Part shown: piece by piece, positions 27,563 through 36,371 of the stretch
How the letters are laid out: the number at the start of each line of letters is the position of its first letter
Position numbering within the stretch: position 1 is the first letter of the stretch
NCBI GenBank assembly: GCA_050288085.1
Contig: JBNKDD010000002.1
Span: 1 to 64,000 of the forward strand
Reading direction: 5' to 3'
Length of the DNA stretch: 64,000 nt
From: JBNKDD01 sp050288085
GTDB lineage: Bacteria; Chloroflexota; Anaerolineae; Aggregatilineales; UBA3940
The notes under the pieces: model-generated
The model's database searches: none
Seen by the model: the letters and a program-made list of their open reading frames with translations, nothing else
What the model was told of the DNA's origin: nothing
Program-made: the position numbers and the translations under genes

Positions 27563-28588
27563 ATGCTAGAACGGCTGCAAGAACTTGAAGAGAAAACCTT
27601 AGCACAGCTTGAGACTATCCAGGATATGGAGGCGCTCAAGCAGCTCCACAATGCTGCTATTGGTAAGAAGGGTGAAGTTACCCAGATTCTACGCTCGGTT
27701 GGGCAGTTACCCCCCGAAGAACGGCGGGATGTTGGCCGCCGGGCCAATGAGGTCAAACAAGCATTAGAAGCTGCATTTGAGCAGCGGGAAGAACTGGTTC
27801 GCACTCATGAGTTGGCTCAAAGCCTTGAAGAGGGCGCTGTCGACGTGACGCTGCCGGGCCGACAGGAACCTATCGGCAGGCTGCATCCAACCACCCAGAG
27901 CTTACGCCAGATCTATGATATCTGGGCGGATATGGGCTTCCAGGTTTACCGCAGCTACGATGTTGAGGACGACGACACCAACTTCACCCAGCTTAACATT
28001 CCACCGCATCACCCGGCCCGCGATATGTGGGACACCTTCTATACAACCGATGAGGGTGTGCTGCTGCGGACACATACTTCCCCCGGCCAGATTCGGGCAA
28101 TGCGCGACTTTGCCCCTGAGCCGATCCGGGTGATTTTGCCGGGTATGTGCTATCGCTACGAGCAGATCAGCGCCCGGAGTGAGATACAGTTCAACCAGGT
28201 TGAAGGGCTAGCGGTAGGTCACAACATCCGCATGACCGATCTAAAAGGGACGCTGGCGGCTTTTGCACGGCGCTTCTTTGGTGCGAACCGGGCGGTGCGC
28301 TTCCGCTGCTCTCACTTCCCCTTTACCGAGCCCAGCATGGAAGTGGATGTCGAGTGCATCCTGTGCGATGGTAAGGGCTGCAATGTATGTAAATACACCG
28401 GCTGGCTGGAGATTTGCGGCTGTGGGATGGTTCACCCGGTGGTGTTGAAAAATGGCGGCTACGATCCGAGGGTTTACTCCGGGTTCGCGTTCGGCATGGG
28501 GCCGGAACGCAGCACCATGCTCAAGCACGGAATCGAAGATATCCGGTACTTCTGGGGGAATGATCAACGTTTCTTGAGCCAGTTCTAG
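27563..28588 (+). CDS. pheS: Phenylalanine-tRNA ligase alpha subunit
   Basis: 341 aa, usual length. The N-terminal coiled coil (1-85) that grips tRNA is followed by the class II catalytic core. Seen are HPTTQSLRQIYDIWADMGF, motif 2 region GVLLRTHTSPGQIRAM...YRYEQISARSEIQFNQVEG, FPFTEPSMEVDVEC and motif 3 GFAFGMGPERSTMLKHGI. A small CxxC pair (CDGKGCNVCK) sits before the last motif, as in many bacterial alpha subunits. Forms the alpha2-beta2 enzyme with pheT. Regulated by the T-box leader. Confidence 0.97.
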   Translation: MLERLQELEEKTLAQLETIQDMEALKQLHNAAIGKKGEVTQILRSVGQLPPEERRDVGRRANEVKQALEAAFEQREELVRTHELAQSLEEGAVDVTLPGRQEPIGRLHPTTQSLRQIYDIWADMGFQVYRSYDVEDDDTNFTQLNIPPHHPARDMWDTFYTTDEGVLLRTHTSPGQIRAMRDFAPEPIRVILPGMCYRYEQISARSEIQFNQVEGLAVGHNIRMTDLKGTLAAFARRFFGANRAVRFRCSHFPFTEPSMEVDVECILCDGKGCNVCKYTGWLEICGCGMVHPVVLKNGGYDPRVYSGFAFGMGPERSTMLKHGIEDIRYFWGNDQRFLSQF

Positions 28589-28617
28589 ATTGCGATTTCA
28601 TATCAGGGACCTCCATC

Positions 28618-28644
28618 GTAGGGCGAGATATATCTCGCCCCTAC
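28618..28644. repeat. Palindromic element between pheS and pheT (REP-like)
   Basis: GTAGGGCGAGATATATCTCGCCCCTAC is a nearly perfect palindrome (one extra C) inside the 101-base gap of an operon; written as halves GTAGGGCGAGATA and TATCTCGCCCCTAC. It shares its GTAGGG...CCCTAC ends with the repeat at 36242-36275 and its GGGCGAG core with the one at 14653-14688. Confidence 0.65.
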
Positions 28645-28689
28645 AGACAACGAGGCACCTATAACACAACGAGGAAGAAGAGAATCACC

Positions 28690-31296
28690 ATGCAAGTACC
28701 GTTATCATGGTTAAAAGAATATGTAGATATCACTATCCCGGTTGAAGAGCTGGCGGCGCGGCTCACGTTAGCCGGGTTGGAAGTCGGAAACATTGAATAC
28801 ATCGGCATCCCGGCAGGGCAAGTGGAAGACGTGCAGTTGGCCGTACCCATCTCAACCGATCACCTGGTCTGGGATCGGGACAAGATCGTGATCGGCCACA
28901 TCCTTGAAGTAAAGAGCCACCCGGATGCCGATAAGCTGGTTCTGGCAATGGTCGATCACGGCACGGGCGAAGTAGAAACGGTCGTGACCGGCGCTCCGAA
29001 TCTGTATTCTTACAAAGACCAGGGGCCGCTTGATAAGCCGTTGGTATCGCCTTATGCTCGTGAAGGAGCCGAGGTGATCGACGGACACAAGGAAGACGGC
29101 TCACGGATGATCATCAAGCCGCGTAAGCTGCGCGGGATCGATAACCGGAGTATGGTCTGCTCGGAGAAAGAACTTGGTATCTCCGACGAGCATGAGGGGA
29201 TCATGCTGCTGGCAAGTGATGCCGCCCCCGGTACGCCGGTACAGGATGTACTGGGTGATGTGATCCTCCACCTTGACTTAACACCAAACCTGGCCCGCTG
29301 CTTCTCGATTCTGGGGGTAGCGCGCGAGGTTGCCGCATTGACCGGGCAGCAGGTCAAATACCCCTCAACCGAAGTGGAAGCTACCGGCCCGTCAATTGAA
29401 GGACAGGTGGCTATTGAGATTCGTGAGCCGGAATTGAATCCCCGTTTCACCGCCGCACTGATCAAGGGGATCACCATCAAACCCTCACCGGAATGGATGC
29501 AGCGGCGGCTCAAAGCGGCGGGGATGCGCCCGATCAGCAATATCGTAGATGTCACCAACTACGTCATGCTGGAAACCGGTCAGCCGCTCCACGCCTTCGA
29601 CTATGACATCCTGGTCGAACGGGCGGGAGGCACACCGACCGTTATCACCCGGCTGCCGGAAGAAGGCGAGCGGCTGACCACCCTGGACGGTGTTGATCAT
29701 GCCCTGGATGAGTTTACGATCCTGGTGGCCGACACTGCCGGGGGATTGAGCATCGGCGGTGTCATGGGTGGCCTGGAATCGGAAATCCATGACGGGTCAG
29801 TTAATGTGCTGCTTGAGGCGGCAAACTGGAATTTTATCAACATCCGGCAAACACTCAGTGCCCAACGCGAAAGAGGGCAGGAAATGAGCTCTGAAGCTGG
29901 GGCACGCTTCAGCCGGGGTGTGCATCCAGCAGTATCGGAATTCGGATTGCTGCGGGCCATTGAACTGATGCGACAACTTGCCGGCGGGGAGATCGCCGAG
30001 GGGATCATTGACGAGTATCCGCTCCCGGCCCCGGTCATGATAGTTGATCTGTACATGAGCGAGGTTGAGCGTATCCTGGGAATTGCTCTCGACCAGAACG
30101 AAGTGAAGGCGATCCTTGAAAGCCTGGAATTCACGGTTGAGGTTAAAGACCAGGGAATTCTCAAGGTGACGGCACCTGATCACCGGATGGATATTGGCTA
30201 CCTGAACGATCCGGCCCATAAAGATATTCAGGATATGATAGGTCAGGCAGACTTAATCGAAGAGATTGCACGCATCTATGGCTATGACCGGATTCCCAAC
30301 ACCATTATGCCCGATGAGCTTCCTCCGCAGCGCAACAACGATTCGCTGATACAGGAGGAACGTGTGCGGGATATCCTGGTCAACTGCGGGTTACAGGAAA
30401 TCGTCACCTACCGGCTGACCACGCCAGAGAGTGAGGCCCGTTTAACTCCCGCTGGTTCAGCTTCAAGCTGGCCGGGTGAGGGTTATGTCACCCTCGCTAA
30501 CCCGATCAGCCAGGATAAGACCGTCATGCGGCATACGATCCTATCCGGGGCATTGGATATCCTCGCGGCTAATGCTCGCTGGCAGAGTCGCCAGGCCATC
30601 TTTGAGATCGGCAAGGTTTATCTACCGGTTGAGGGACAGAAATTGCCGGAAGAAGTCAGCCGAGTGTGTATCGCAATGACAGGTGAACGCCGCACCCACA
30701 ACTGGCAGGACGGCACACAATTCGATCCGGAGCTGATGGATTTCTTCGATCTGAAGGGCCTGGTCGAGATGCTGGTCAAGGCGCTGCACCTGGAAGGGGT
30801 AAGCTATAAAGCATCAGAGCACAGCAGCTTTTTCCCTGGCCGGACAGCCAACCTGATGATAAAGGGTGTCGAAGCCGGTACACTGGGTGAACTACACCCG
30901 CTGGTCGCACAGACTTACGAACTGCCAGAGCAGCCGATCCTGGTAGCAGAGATTGATCTGGGAGTGCTGCTGGATGGGATTTATGGTATGCACGAGGTAC
31001 GGGGAATATCCGCTTACCCGGCGATCTACCAGGATATCGCGGTAGTGGTTGATGATAGTATCCCCGCCGCCGAGGTCGAAGCGGTGATTCGGGAAGCGGG
31101 CGGTTATCTACTGCGGGATGTTCGGCTGTTCGACGTGTATCACGGTGAACAGATCGGACAAGGCAAGAAGAGCCTGGCCTATGCGCTGACCTTCCAATCG
31201 GATGATAAAAGCCTGCGCGATAAGGACGCTGCTAAAACTCAAGACCGGATTGTAAAGACTCTCAAGAACAACCTTGATGCGACGCTGAGATCATAG
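28690..31296 (+). CDS. pheT: Phenylalanine-tRNA ligase beta subunit
   Basis: 868 aa, somewhat above the common 800. Order: N-terminal MQVPLSWLKEYVDI, EMAP/OB tRNA-binding domain (about 55-180), B3/4 editing domain with the B5 domain behind it, the catalytic-like core that lacks aminoacylation residues, and the C-terminal FDX-ACB (anticodon-binding) domain from about 775 (SAYPAIYQDIAVVVDDSIPAA, SLAYALTFQSDDKSLRDKD). It edits mis-charged Tyr-tRNA-Phe and completes the heterotetramer with pheS. The ATG follows a GAGGAAGAAGAG tract. Confidence 0.96.
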   Translation: MQVPLSWLKEYVDITIPVEELAARLTLAGLEVGNIEYIGIPAGQVEDVQLAVPISTDHLVWDRDKIVIGHILEVKSHPDADKLVLAMVDHGTGEVETVVTGAPNLYSYKDQGPLDKPLVSPYAREGAEVIDGHKEDGSRMIIKPRKLRGIDNRSMVCSEKELGISDEHEGIMLLASDAAPGTPVQDVLGDVILHLDLTPNLARCFSILGVAREVAALTGQQVKYPSTEVEATGPSIEGQVAIEIREPELNPRFTAALIKGITIKPSPEWMQRRLKAAGMRPISNIVDVTNYVMLETGQPLHAFDYDILVERAGGTPTVITRLPEEGERLTTLDGVDHALDEFTILVADTAGGLSIGGVMGGLESEIHDGSVNVLLEAANWNFINIRQTLSAQRERGQEMSSEAGARFSRGVHPAVSEFGLLRAIELMRQLAGGEIAEGIIDEYPLPAPVMIVDLYMSEVERILGIALDQNEVKAILESLEFTVEVKDQGILKVTAPDHRMDIGYLNDPAHKDIQDMIGQADLIEEIARIYGYDRIPNTIMPDELPPQRNNDSLIQEERVRDILVNCGLQEIVTYRLTTPESEARLTPAGSASSWPGEGYVTLANPISQDKTVMRHTILSGALDILAANARWQSRQAIFEIGKVYLPVEGQKLPEEVSRVCIAMTGERRTHNWQDGTQFDPELMDFFDLKGLVEMLVKALHLEGVSYKASEHSSFFPGRTANLMIKGVEAGTLGELHPLVAQTYELPEQPILVAEIDLGVLLDGIYGMHEVRGISAYPAIYQDIAVVVDDSIPAAEVEAVIREAGGYLLRDVRLFDVYHGEQIGQGKKSLAYALTFQSDDKSLRDKDAAKTQDRIVKTLKNNLDATLRS

Positions 31297-31312
31297 TCAA
31301 GTCTAAACTACT

Positions 31313-31350
31313 AAATGGACGCAAGCGGATTGGCTTGCGTCCATTTCTTG
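31313..31350. terminator. Bidirectional terminator between pheT and the transglutaminase gene
   Basis: A perfect 14-bp inverted repeat: AAATGGACGCAAGC (31313-31326) and GCTTGCGTCCATTT (31333-31346) with a six-base loop. T-rich ends flank both sides (CCATTTCTTG on plus, the same type on minus), and it sits between two convergent genes. Confidence 0.85.
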
Positions 31351-33627
31351 TTAATGGCGCGGGGTGAATCGGGCGGCAATCCGCTTTAAAAATATCTGCC
31401 GGGCGGTTTGCCATGCCAGCCTCGCGCGGGCATCTCTATTATCCGGGTCGGCAGGCTGACCATACTGCTCCTCGTTATAAAGCCGCGTGATGCGGAAGAT
31501 CACCGACTCACCCTCCGGGATTTTTTCAGCCAATGTACTCGCCCGTTCATAGGGGGTGGCGCTGTCATGCAGTTTGATTCCCATATAGGATGCATAGATG
31601 TTCAGACGCGCATAACATCGGGCGGTCTCGCTTAACTTCAATAAACCTCGCTGCTCGACCCAGAACCAGGCGATCACGCCAACCAGGGCAAGGCCAACAG
31701 CTCCAGCTAGTATTGACAGGATCAGTTTAGGGATACCCGATCTACGGGAGCGGCTGGCTTCTGTCTCCTGTCCCTGAGACTCCCCGATTACATCCGGTTG
31801 ATTCTCAGCCGGTGCGTTAGCAGCCTCATCGACAGCAGTTTCAATGGTCGGGGTTTCTTCCGCAAGAGGCATCTCAGTGGCAAATTGTTCAGGCAAGACG
31901 GCTGTTTCAGCACGGATAATGGGTATTTCGGCAGCTGTTGGTTCAAACTCTACCCAGCCATAACCGGGAAAATAGACCTCGACCCAGGTATGTGCATCGG
32001 ATTCCAGCACCCGGTAGGCGTTGGAAATTGGGTCGTAGGTTCCCAGGGCGAAACCTGCTGCCACCCGTGCCGGGATACCTTGCGCCCGGAGCAGGATCAT
32101 CATGGTGGTGGCATAGTAGGTGCAATACCCTTCCTGGCTCTCAAACAACACATAATCGACCGGTTCCGCGCCATCGGGTGGAGATGAAACGCGTTCGTTG
32201 TAGGTGATATTGCGGCGCAGATAATCTTCAACGGCCCGTGCAATATCGTATGGATTATTGTGCGGAGCAGCAATTGTTCCCGCCAACCGGTATGTCCGGT
32301 CGGTGATCGAGTCAGGAATTTGCAAATAGGTTTCTTCTATCCAGGCCGGGTAATTCGCCCCGGCGAACCGCAGGCTGGGCGCATCCGCAATGCTTATTGA
32401 CGAGGTTGCGCCATAGCTATCTCCTTCGGTAAGCACCTCATTGGATCGCACCGACACGACCGTTGCGTATTCCTCTCCCGGCTGGGTCTGAATCGCATCG
32501 TAGGTCAGGGGCAGCGAAGCAAACGAGGTAACCTGCGGGGCCGCATACATCAATTGGGTGGCCGGGATCAGAATTTCAAACCGCTGCTGGACATTCTGCC
32601 GCAGTAGATAGACCGCCTCTTCTTCCTGGCGCAGCTTGCCAAAATCCGACCGGACACGAATATCTACCGTACTGGTCAGGCGACCCTCGCTGTATTGATC
32701 AAATACCCGTGAGCGCCAATAGTAGTGATAGCCCTGCGGAGCGTAGACATCCATAACCGGCTGGTCGCCCAGGTTGACCGGCCCACCCAGCGTAATCGAC
32801 CGCCCACCATAATACTCGGCGGTGGTCGAAGTAGAGGCTTCTACCCCGTTGAACAGCCGATCCATATTGCCCCGGAAACGCTGCCAGGGTTCACTGGCCT
32901 GTTCCCAGACGGTCGCCAGGTTGGTGTTAGCCGACGCGGTCGGGATCAAAAAGGCGGCCAGCAAGATCACCATCCCACCGACGATCCCGGCCCGTACCAG
33001 CCCAGCCCGTGCATCCGGTGTAAACCCGATCCGGTTTTGCATCCAGAGCTGTTCGCGGGAAAGCGCATGAGTGCGCACTGCCAGGACAAAGACAATGAAC
33101 AAATAGGCAATTAGAAGCCAGTTTAACCGGGCGGGGCCGAAATAGTAATAGTTATTGAGCAGCAGAGCTAACCCCGGCGGGATAGTCGCATACCACAGAC
33201 GGTCCGCCCGAAACAGGTTCCAGATCGCGTAAAATGATAGATACCAGAACAGCAAACCCAGCAGCAGCACAAAGATCAGATTGTCCTGGCTGATCCCACC
33301 TTCAACCACAGCCTCGATCCAGACTCCCAGCCGGAAGCCGATCTCATAAAAGCGTTCGCGCCAGGTGGGGGACTGCGACATAAAACGCCAGCCCGCCAAC
33401 ACCCAGACCAGGGATACACCGTAGACGGTTGTTGCCAACAATGCAGACAGATCCGAAAAGCGGGAGATCGCCATCAGGTAGCTGATCGCCAGGCCGGTGA
33501 TCACGATCGGCAGCAGGATTTCCAACCCGTCTGTCCAATCGGCCAGCCGGATCGCAGCCGCAGGGATTACGACCAATGCACTCAGCAGTATCAAATTGGG
33601 GAACTCGTCGCGGAGGAAACGTTGCAT
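31351..33627 (-). CDS. Transglutaminase-like membrane protein (TgpA/DUF3488 type)
   Basis: 758 aa. About seven N-terminal membrane segments (1-230) precede a periplasmic or extracellular transglutaminase-core domain (about 400-570), another membrane span near 640 and a cytoplasmic DUF4129-like C-terminal segment. Catalytic Cys is in SQEGYCTYYATTMMILLRAQ and the His in ESDAHTWVEVYFPGYGWVEF. The third triad position, 16 residues after the His, is Glu (FEPT) where TgpA of Pseudomonas has Asp; several homologs are known to carry Glu. The family makes protein crosslinks or hydrolyses peptide bonds outside the membrane. Commonly linked to MoxR/DUF58 genes, which are absent here. Confidence 0.85.
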   Translation of the reverse strand: MQRFLRDEFPNLILLSALVVIPAAAIRLADWTDGLEILLPIVITGLAISYLMAISRFSDLSALLATTVYGVSLVWVLAGWRFMSQSPTWRERFYEIGFRLGVWIEAVVEGGISQDNLIFVLLLGLLFWYLSFYAIWNLFRADRLWYATIPPGLALLLNNYYYFGPARLNWLLIAYLFIVFVLAVRTHALSREQLWMQNRIGFTPDARAGLVRAGIVGGMVILLAAFLIPTASANTNLATVWEQASEPWQRFRGNMDRLFNGVEASTSTTAEYYGGRSITLGGPVNLGDQPVMDVYAPQGYHYYWRSRVFDQYSEGRLTSTVDIRVRSDFGKLRQEEEAVYLLRQNVQQRFEILIPATQLMYAAPQVTSFASLPLTYDAIQTQPGEEYATVVSVRSNEVLTEGDSYGATSSISIADAPSLRFAGANYPAWIEETYLQIPDSITDRTYRLAGTIAAPHNNPYDIARAVEDYLRRNITYNERVSSPPDGAEPVDYVLFESQEGYCTYYATTMMILLRAQGIPARVAAGFALGTYDPISNAYRVLESDAHTWVEVYFPGYGWVEFEPTAAEIPIIRAETAVLPEQFATEMPLAEETPTIETAVDEAANAPAENQPDVIGESQGQETEASRSRRSGIPKLILSILAGAVGLALVGVIAWFWVEQRGLLKLSETARCYARLNIYASYMGIKLHDSATPYERASTLAEKIPEGESVIFRITRLYNEEQYGQPADPDNRDARARLAWQTARQIFLKRIAARFTPRH

Positions 33628-33660
33628 TCGGAATAGACCTATATCAGAAGATAAGCTTTA

Positions 33661-33758
33661 CCCCCCAATCCTTGCGCGACCTACGGTCGTCGCTTCGGAT
33701 TTGCCCCCCTTGCAAGGGGGGCAGACGCTGTCAACAGCGGCAGGGGGTGACTTTCCTT
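33661..33758. repeat. Compound palindromic intergenic repeat
   Basis: The 98-base gap contains a perfect 22-base palindrome at 33702-33723 (TGCCCCCCTTG with CAAGGGGGGCA) and a second small hairpin (CGCTGT...ACAGCG). It is bounded by CCCCCCAATCC and GCAGGGGGTGA. The G/C runs and symmetrical layout differ from neighbouring coding DNA and look like a dispersed intergenic repeat unit; it also lies where the ALDH transcript would end. Confidence 0.5.
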
Positions 33759-33759
33759 C

Positions 33760-36213
33760 TTATTCGCCAGATGGAACCCAGATGTTCTTGACCTGGGTAG
33801 CTTCGTGTAGGAAGTCCTCACCTTCACTTTGCTCCGGGTCAGTCCAATCACGGGCAATGCCATAGCCAACCCAGGTACGCTTCATGTTGACTGCCGAACG
33901 GTACTCAACCTCATAGCTACCCTCAGCCGAGCCGAAATACCACATCGCGTCTATATCTTCATGCTCAACCAGGGTTTTGGTCAGGTGGTCGCGATCACCG
34001 GTCACGATGTTAACCACCCCACCGGGAACATCGGAGGTATCCAATATCTGATAAAAATCGGTGGCGCTGAGCGGGTACTTCTCGCTGGGGATGACAACAA
34101 CCGTGTTGCCGCGTGCAATGGCCGGAGCCATCAAGGAGATGAATCCCAGCAGCGGATAGTCATCCGGGCAAGCGATGCCGATCACACCAACCGGTTCGTT
34201 GGCAGCGACCGTCACTCCTCGCAGACCGGTTTCCTGCACCGTCCCGCCGAACTTATCCGCCCAGGCTGCGTATGAAAACAGCCGCGAGATGGACAGTTCA
34301 ACTTCCTCACAGGCCGATTCTTCGGAACGCCCCGTCATCGCAGCGATCCGTTTAGCGAATTCCTCCGTGCGCGGGGCGAGATTCTCGGCCAGATAATAGA
34401 GAATCTGTGCCCGGTTATAGGGTGAGCGATCTGCCCAGCGATCCGATGCCCACATTCCAGCTTTGGTGTGCGCCGCTTCAACCGCGTTGCGGATGTCCTT
34501 GCGGTTGCCATCACCCACCTGACCGACCAGTTGACCATCAGGCCCTAAAACGGAGCGGGTATAACGCCCATCGGGGCGTGCCTGCTTCCCGCCGATAAAC
34601 ATTTTGGCTGTGCGGTCAACGCCAAATGATCCGCCATTGACAGTCGCGCCGTTGACCGGGGCGGGGCGTGCCGGAACGGCGTCTCCCCATTTGGAAGACT
34701 TCTTGTCCTCGTCAGTCGGTGGCTTGAACTTGGGTTTGGGTCGCTCCTGCCACTTGGGGCGCAGATACTCGAATAACCCTTCGCGGCCACCTTCACGGCC
34801 AAAGCCGCTTTCCCGGTAGCCGCCAAAGCCTGATGCGGCATCAAACAAATTGGTGCTGTTGATCCAGATACTCCCGGCTTTAATGTAATGGGCTACATCA
34901 ATTGCCAGGTTGATATTTTCGCTCCAGATGCTTGCAGCCAGACCGTAGCGGGTATTATTTGCCAGGGCGATGGCTTCGGAGGGTGTGCGGAATTGAATCC
35001 CGACCAACACCGGCCCGAAGATTTCTTCCTGTACTACGCTGGCTGCCGGGTCAACATCGGTAAGCAGGGTGGGTGGATAGAAACATCCCTTACCCGGCAG
35101 AGGCGATTCGGGCTGGTAGACAGTTGCGCCTTCGGATACACCGGTCTTCACCCACTTATCAATCGTATCCCACTGGGCCTGATCGACGATAGCACCGATA
35201 TCAATCACCTTGTCCAGCGATTCGCCGACGCGGAGCGTATCCATCCGACGGCGCAGCTTGGCGAGGAAATCCTCGGCGATGCTCTCCTGTACCAGCAGCC
35301 GCGATCCGGCGCAGCATACCTGCCCCTGGTTAAACCAGATAGCATCGATCACGCCTTCGATAGCGGCGTCCTGGTCTGCATCTTCAAACACAATAAACGG
35401 CGATTTGCCGCCTAATTCGAGGGAGAGTTTTTTTCCGGAGCCTGCCGTCTGGCGGCGGAGAATGCGCCCAACGTCGGTCGAACCCGTAAAGGCGATCTTA
35501 TCCACATCCGGGTGCTCGACGATCATCCCACCGGCTTTGCTGCTGCCGGTGATCACGTTGACAACACCCGGTGGCAGTCCAGCTTCCGCGACGATCTGCG
35601 CGAATAATAAAGCGGTCAGACGGGTGTTGGATGCAGGCTTCAGGACAACGGTATTGCCCATCGCGATGGCTGGGGCGATCTTCCAGGCCAGCATCAGGAG
35701 CGGGAAATTCCAGGGGATGATCTGCCCAACCACACCAACCGGCTGATAGTCTCGAAGTTCACGGCCCATCAATTGGGCCCACCCGGCGTGATAATAAAAA
35801 TGGCGGGCCAGCAGCGGCACGTCGATATCACGAGATTCGCGGATCGGCTTGCCGTTGTCCATTGATTCCAGGACGGCCAACAGCCGGTGATGCTTCTGAA
35901 TATTGCGGGCAATGGCGTACAGATGACGTGCCCGGATGTGATCCGGAGTCTTGCTCCACGATTTGAAAGCCTCTCGCGCTGCCGCCACCGCCAGGTCGAT
36001 GTCCTCTTTTTCGGCCTGAGTGGTCTTCGCCATCACCTCGTTGGTTGAGGGATTGAGGCTGTCATAGTTTTTTCGCCCTTTGGGATAGACCCATTCGTTG
36101 TTAATGAACAGGCCGAATTTGCGCTTGTATTCGTCCAGCCAGGCGTTAGCCGCGGCAGGAGATTCAGGCGCAGGGCCATATTCCATCGTTTCAAATATCT
36201 CTGTTACAGACAT
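33760..36213 (-). CDS. Double-domain aldehyde dehydrogenase, ALDH16-like
   Basis: 817 aa from ATG 36213, which has AGGAG six bases upstream; the longer in-frame start at 36261 is disfavoured. Residues 1-510 are a full NAD(P)-dependent ALDH: PWNFPLLMLAWKIAPAIAMG, KPASNTRLTAL, FTGSTDVGRIL, catalytic Glu in LELGGKSPF and catalytic Cys in FNQGQVCCAGSRLLVQE. A Pro/Lys linker (515-545) leads to a second, shorter ALDH fold (about 560-800) that keeps PVGVIGIACPDDYPLLGFIS and VVVIPSEKYPLSA but has no equivalent of the catalytic Cys block. This matches the ALDH16 type, with an active and a degenerate domain. Substrate unknown. The gene stands alone. Confidence 0.85.
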   Translation of the reverse strand: MSVTEIFETMEYGPAPESPAAANAWLDEYKRKFGLFINNEWVYPKGRKNYDSLNPSTNEVMAKTTQAEKEDIDLAVAAAREAFKSWSKTPDHIRARHLYAIARNIQKHHRLLAVLESMDNGKPIRESRDIDVPLLARHFYYHAGWAQLMGRELRDYQPVGVVGQIIPWNFPLLMLAWKIAPAIAMGNTVVLKPASNTRLTALLFAQIVAEAGLPPGVVNVITGSSKAGGMIVEHPDVDKIAFTGSTDVGRILRRQTAGSGKKLSLELGGKSPFIVFEDADQDAAIEGVIDAIWFNQGQVCCAGSRLLVQESIAEDFLAKLRRRMDTLRVGESLDKVIDIGAIVDQAQWDTIDKWVKTGVSEGATVYQPESPLPGKGCFYPPTLLTDVDPAASVVQEEIFGPVLVGIQFRTPSEAIALANNTRYGLAASIWSENINLAIDVAHYIKAGSIWINSTNLFDAASGFGGYRESGFGREGGREGLFEYLRPKWQERPKPKFKPPTDEDKKSSKWGDAVPARPAPVNGATVNGGSFGVDRTAKMFIGGKQARPDGRYTRSVLGPDGQLVGQVGDGNRKDIRNAVEAAHTKAGMWASDRWADRSPYNRAQILYYLAENLAPRTEEFAKRIAAMTGRSEESACEEVELSISRLFSYAAWADKFGGTVQETGLRGVTVAANEPVGVIGIACPDDYPLLGFISLMAPAIARGNTVVVIPSEKYPLSATDFYQILDTSDVPGGVVNIVTGDRDHLTKTLVEHEDIDAMWYFGSAEGSYEVEYRSAVNMKRTWVGYGIARDWTDPEQSEGEDFLHEATQVKNIWVPSGE

Positions 36214-36241
36214 AAGCTGCTCCTGTGGGAAACCCACTTTT

Positions 36242-36275
36242 TGTAGGGACACAAACAACATACTGTGTCCCTACA
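36242..36275. repeat. Inverted repeat upstream of the ALDH gene
   Basis: TGTAGGGACACA (36242-36253) and TGTGTCCCTACA (36264-36275), perfect over 12 bp with a ten-base loop, about 30 bases before the ALDH start codon. Ends match the palindrome at 28618-28644. It could fold in the leader RNA or serve as protein-binding site. Confidence 0.6.
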
Positions 36276-36327
36276 GGTGACACTCATTAGAAGAATTATC
36301 GCAGTGGAAAAGGGAAGTGTCAACGAT

Positions 36328-36357
36328 GCCGTTTGCTTACCCGGGTGTGCAAACGGC
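36328..36357 (-). terminator. Stem-loop after recN
   Basis: GCCGTTTGC and GCAAACGGC (9 bp) with a 12-base loop, 15 bases after the recN stop on the minus strand. No U tract, so terminator function is only likely. Confidence 0.5.
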
Positions 36358-36371
36358 CTGTCACGTCGTGC

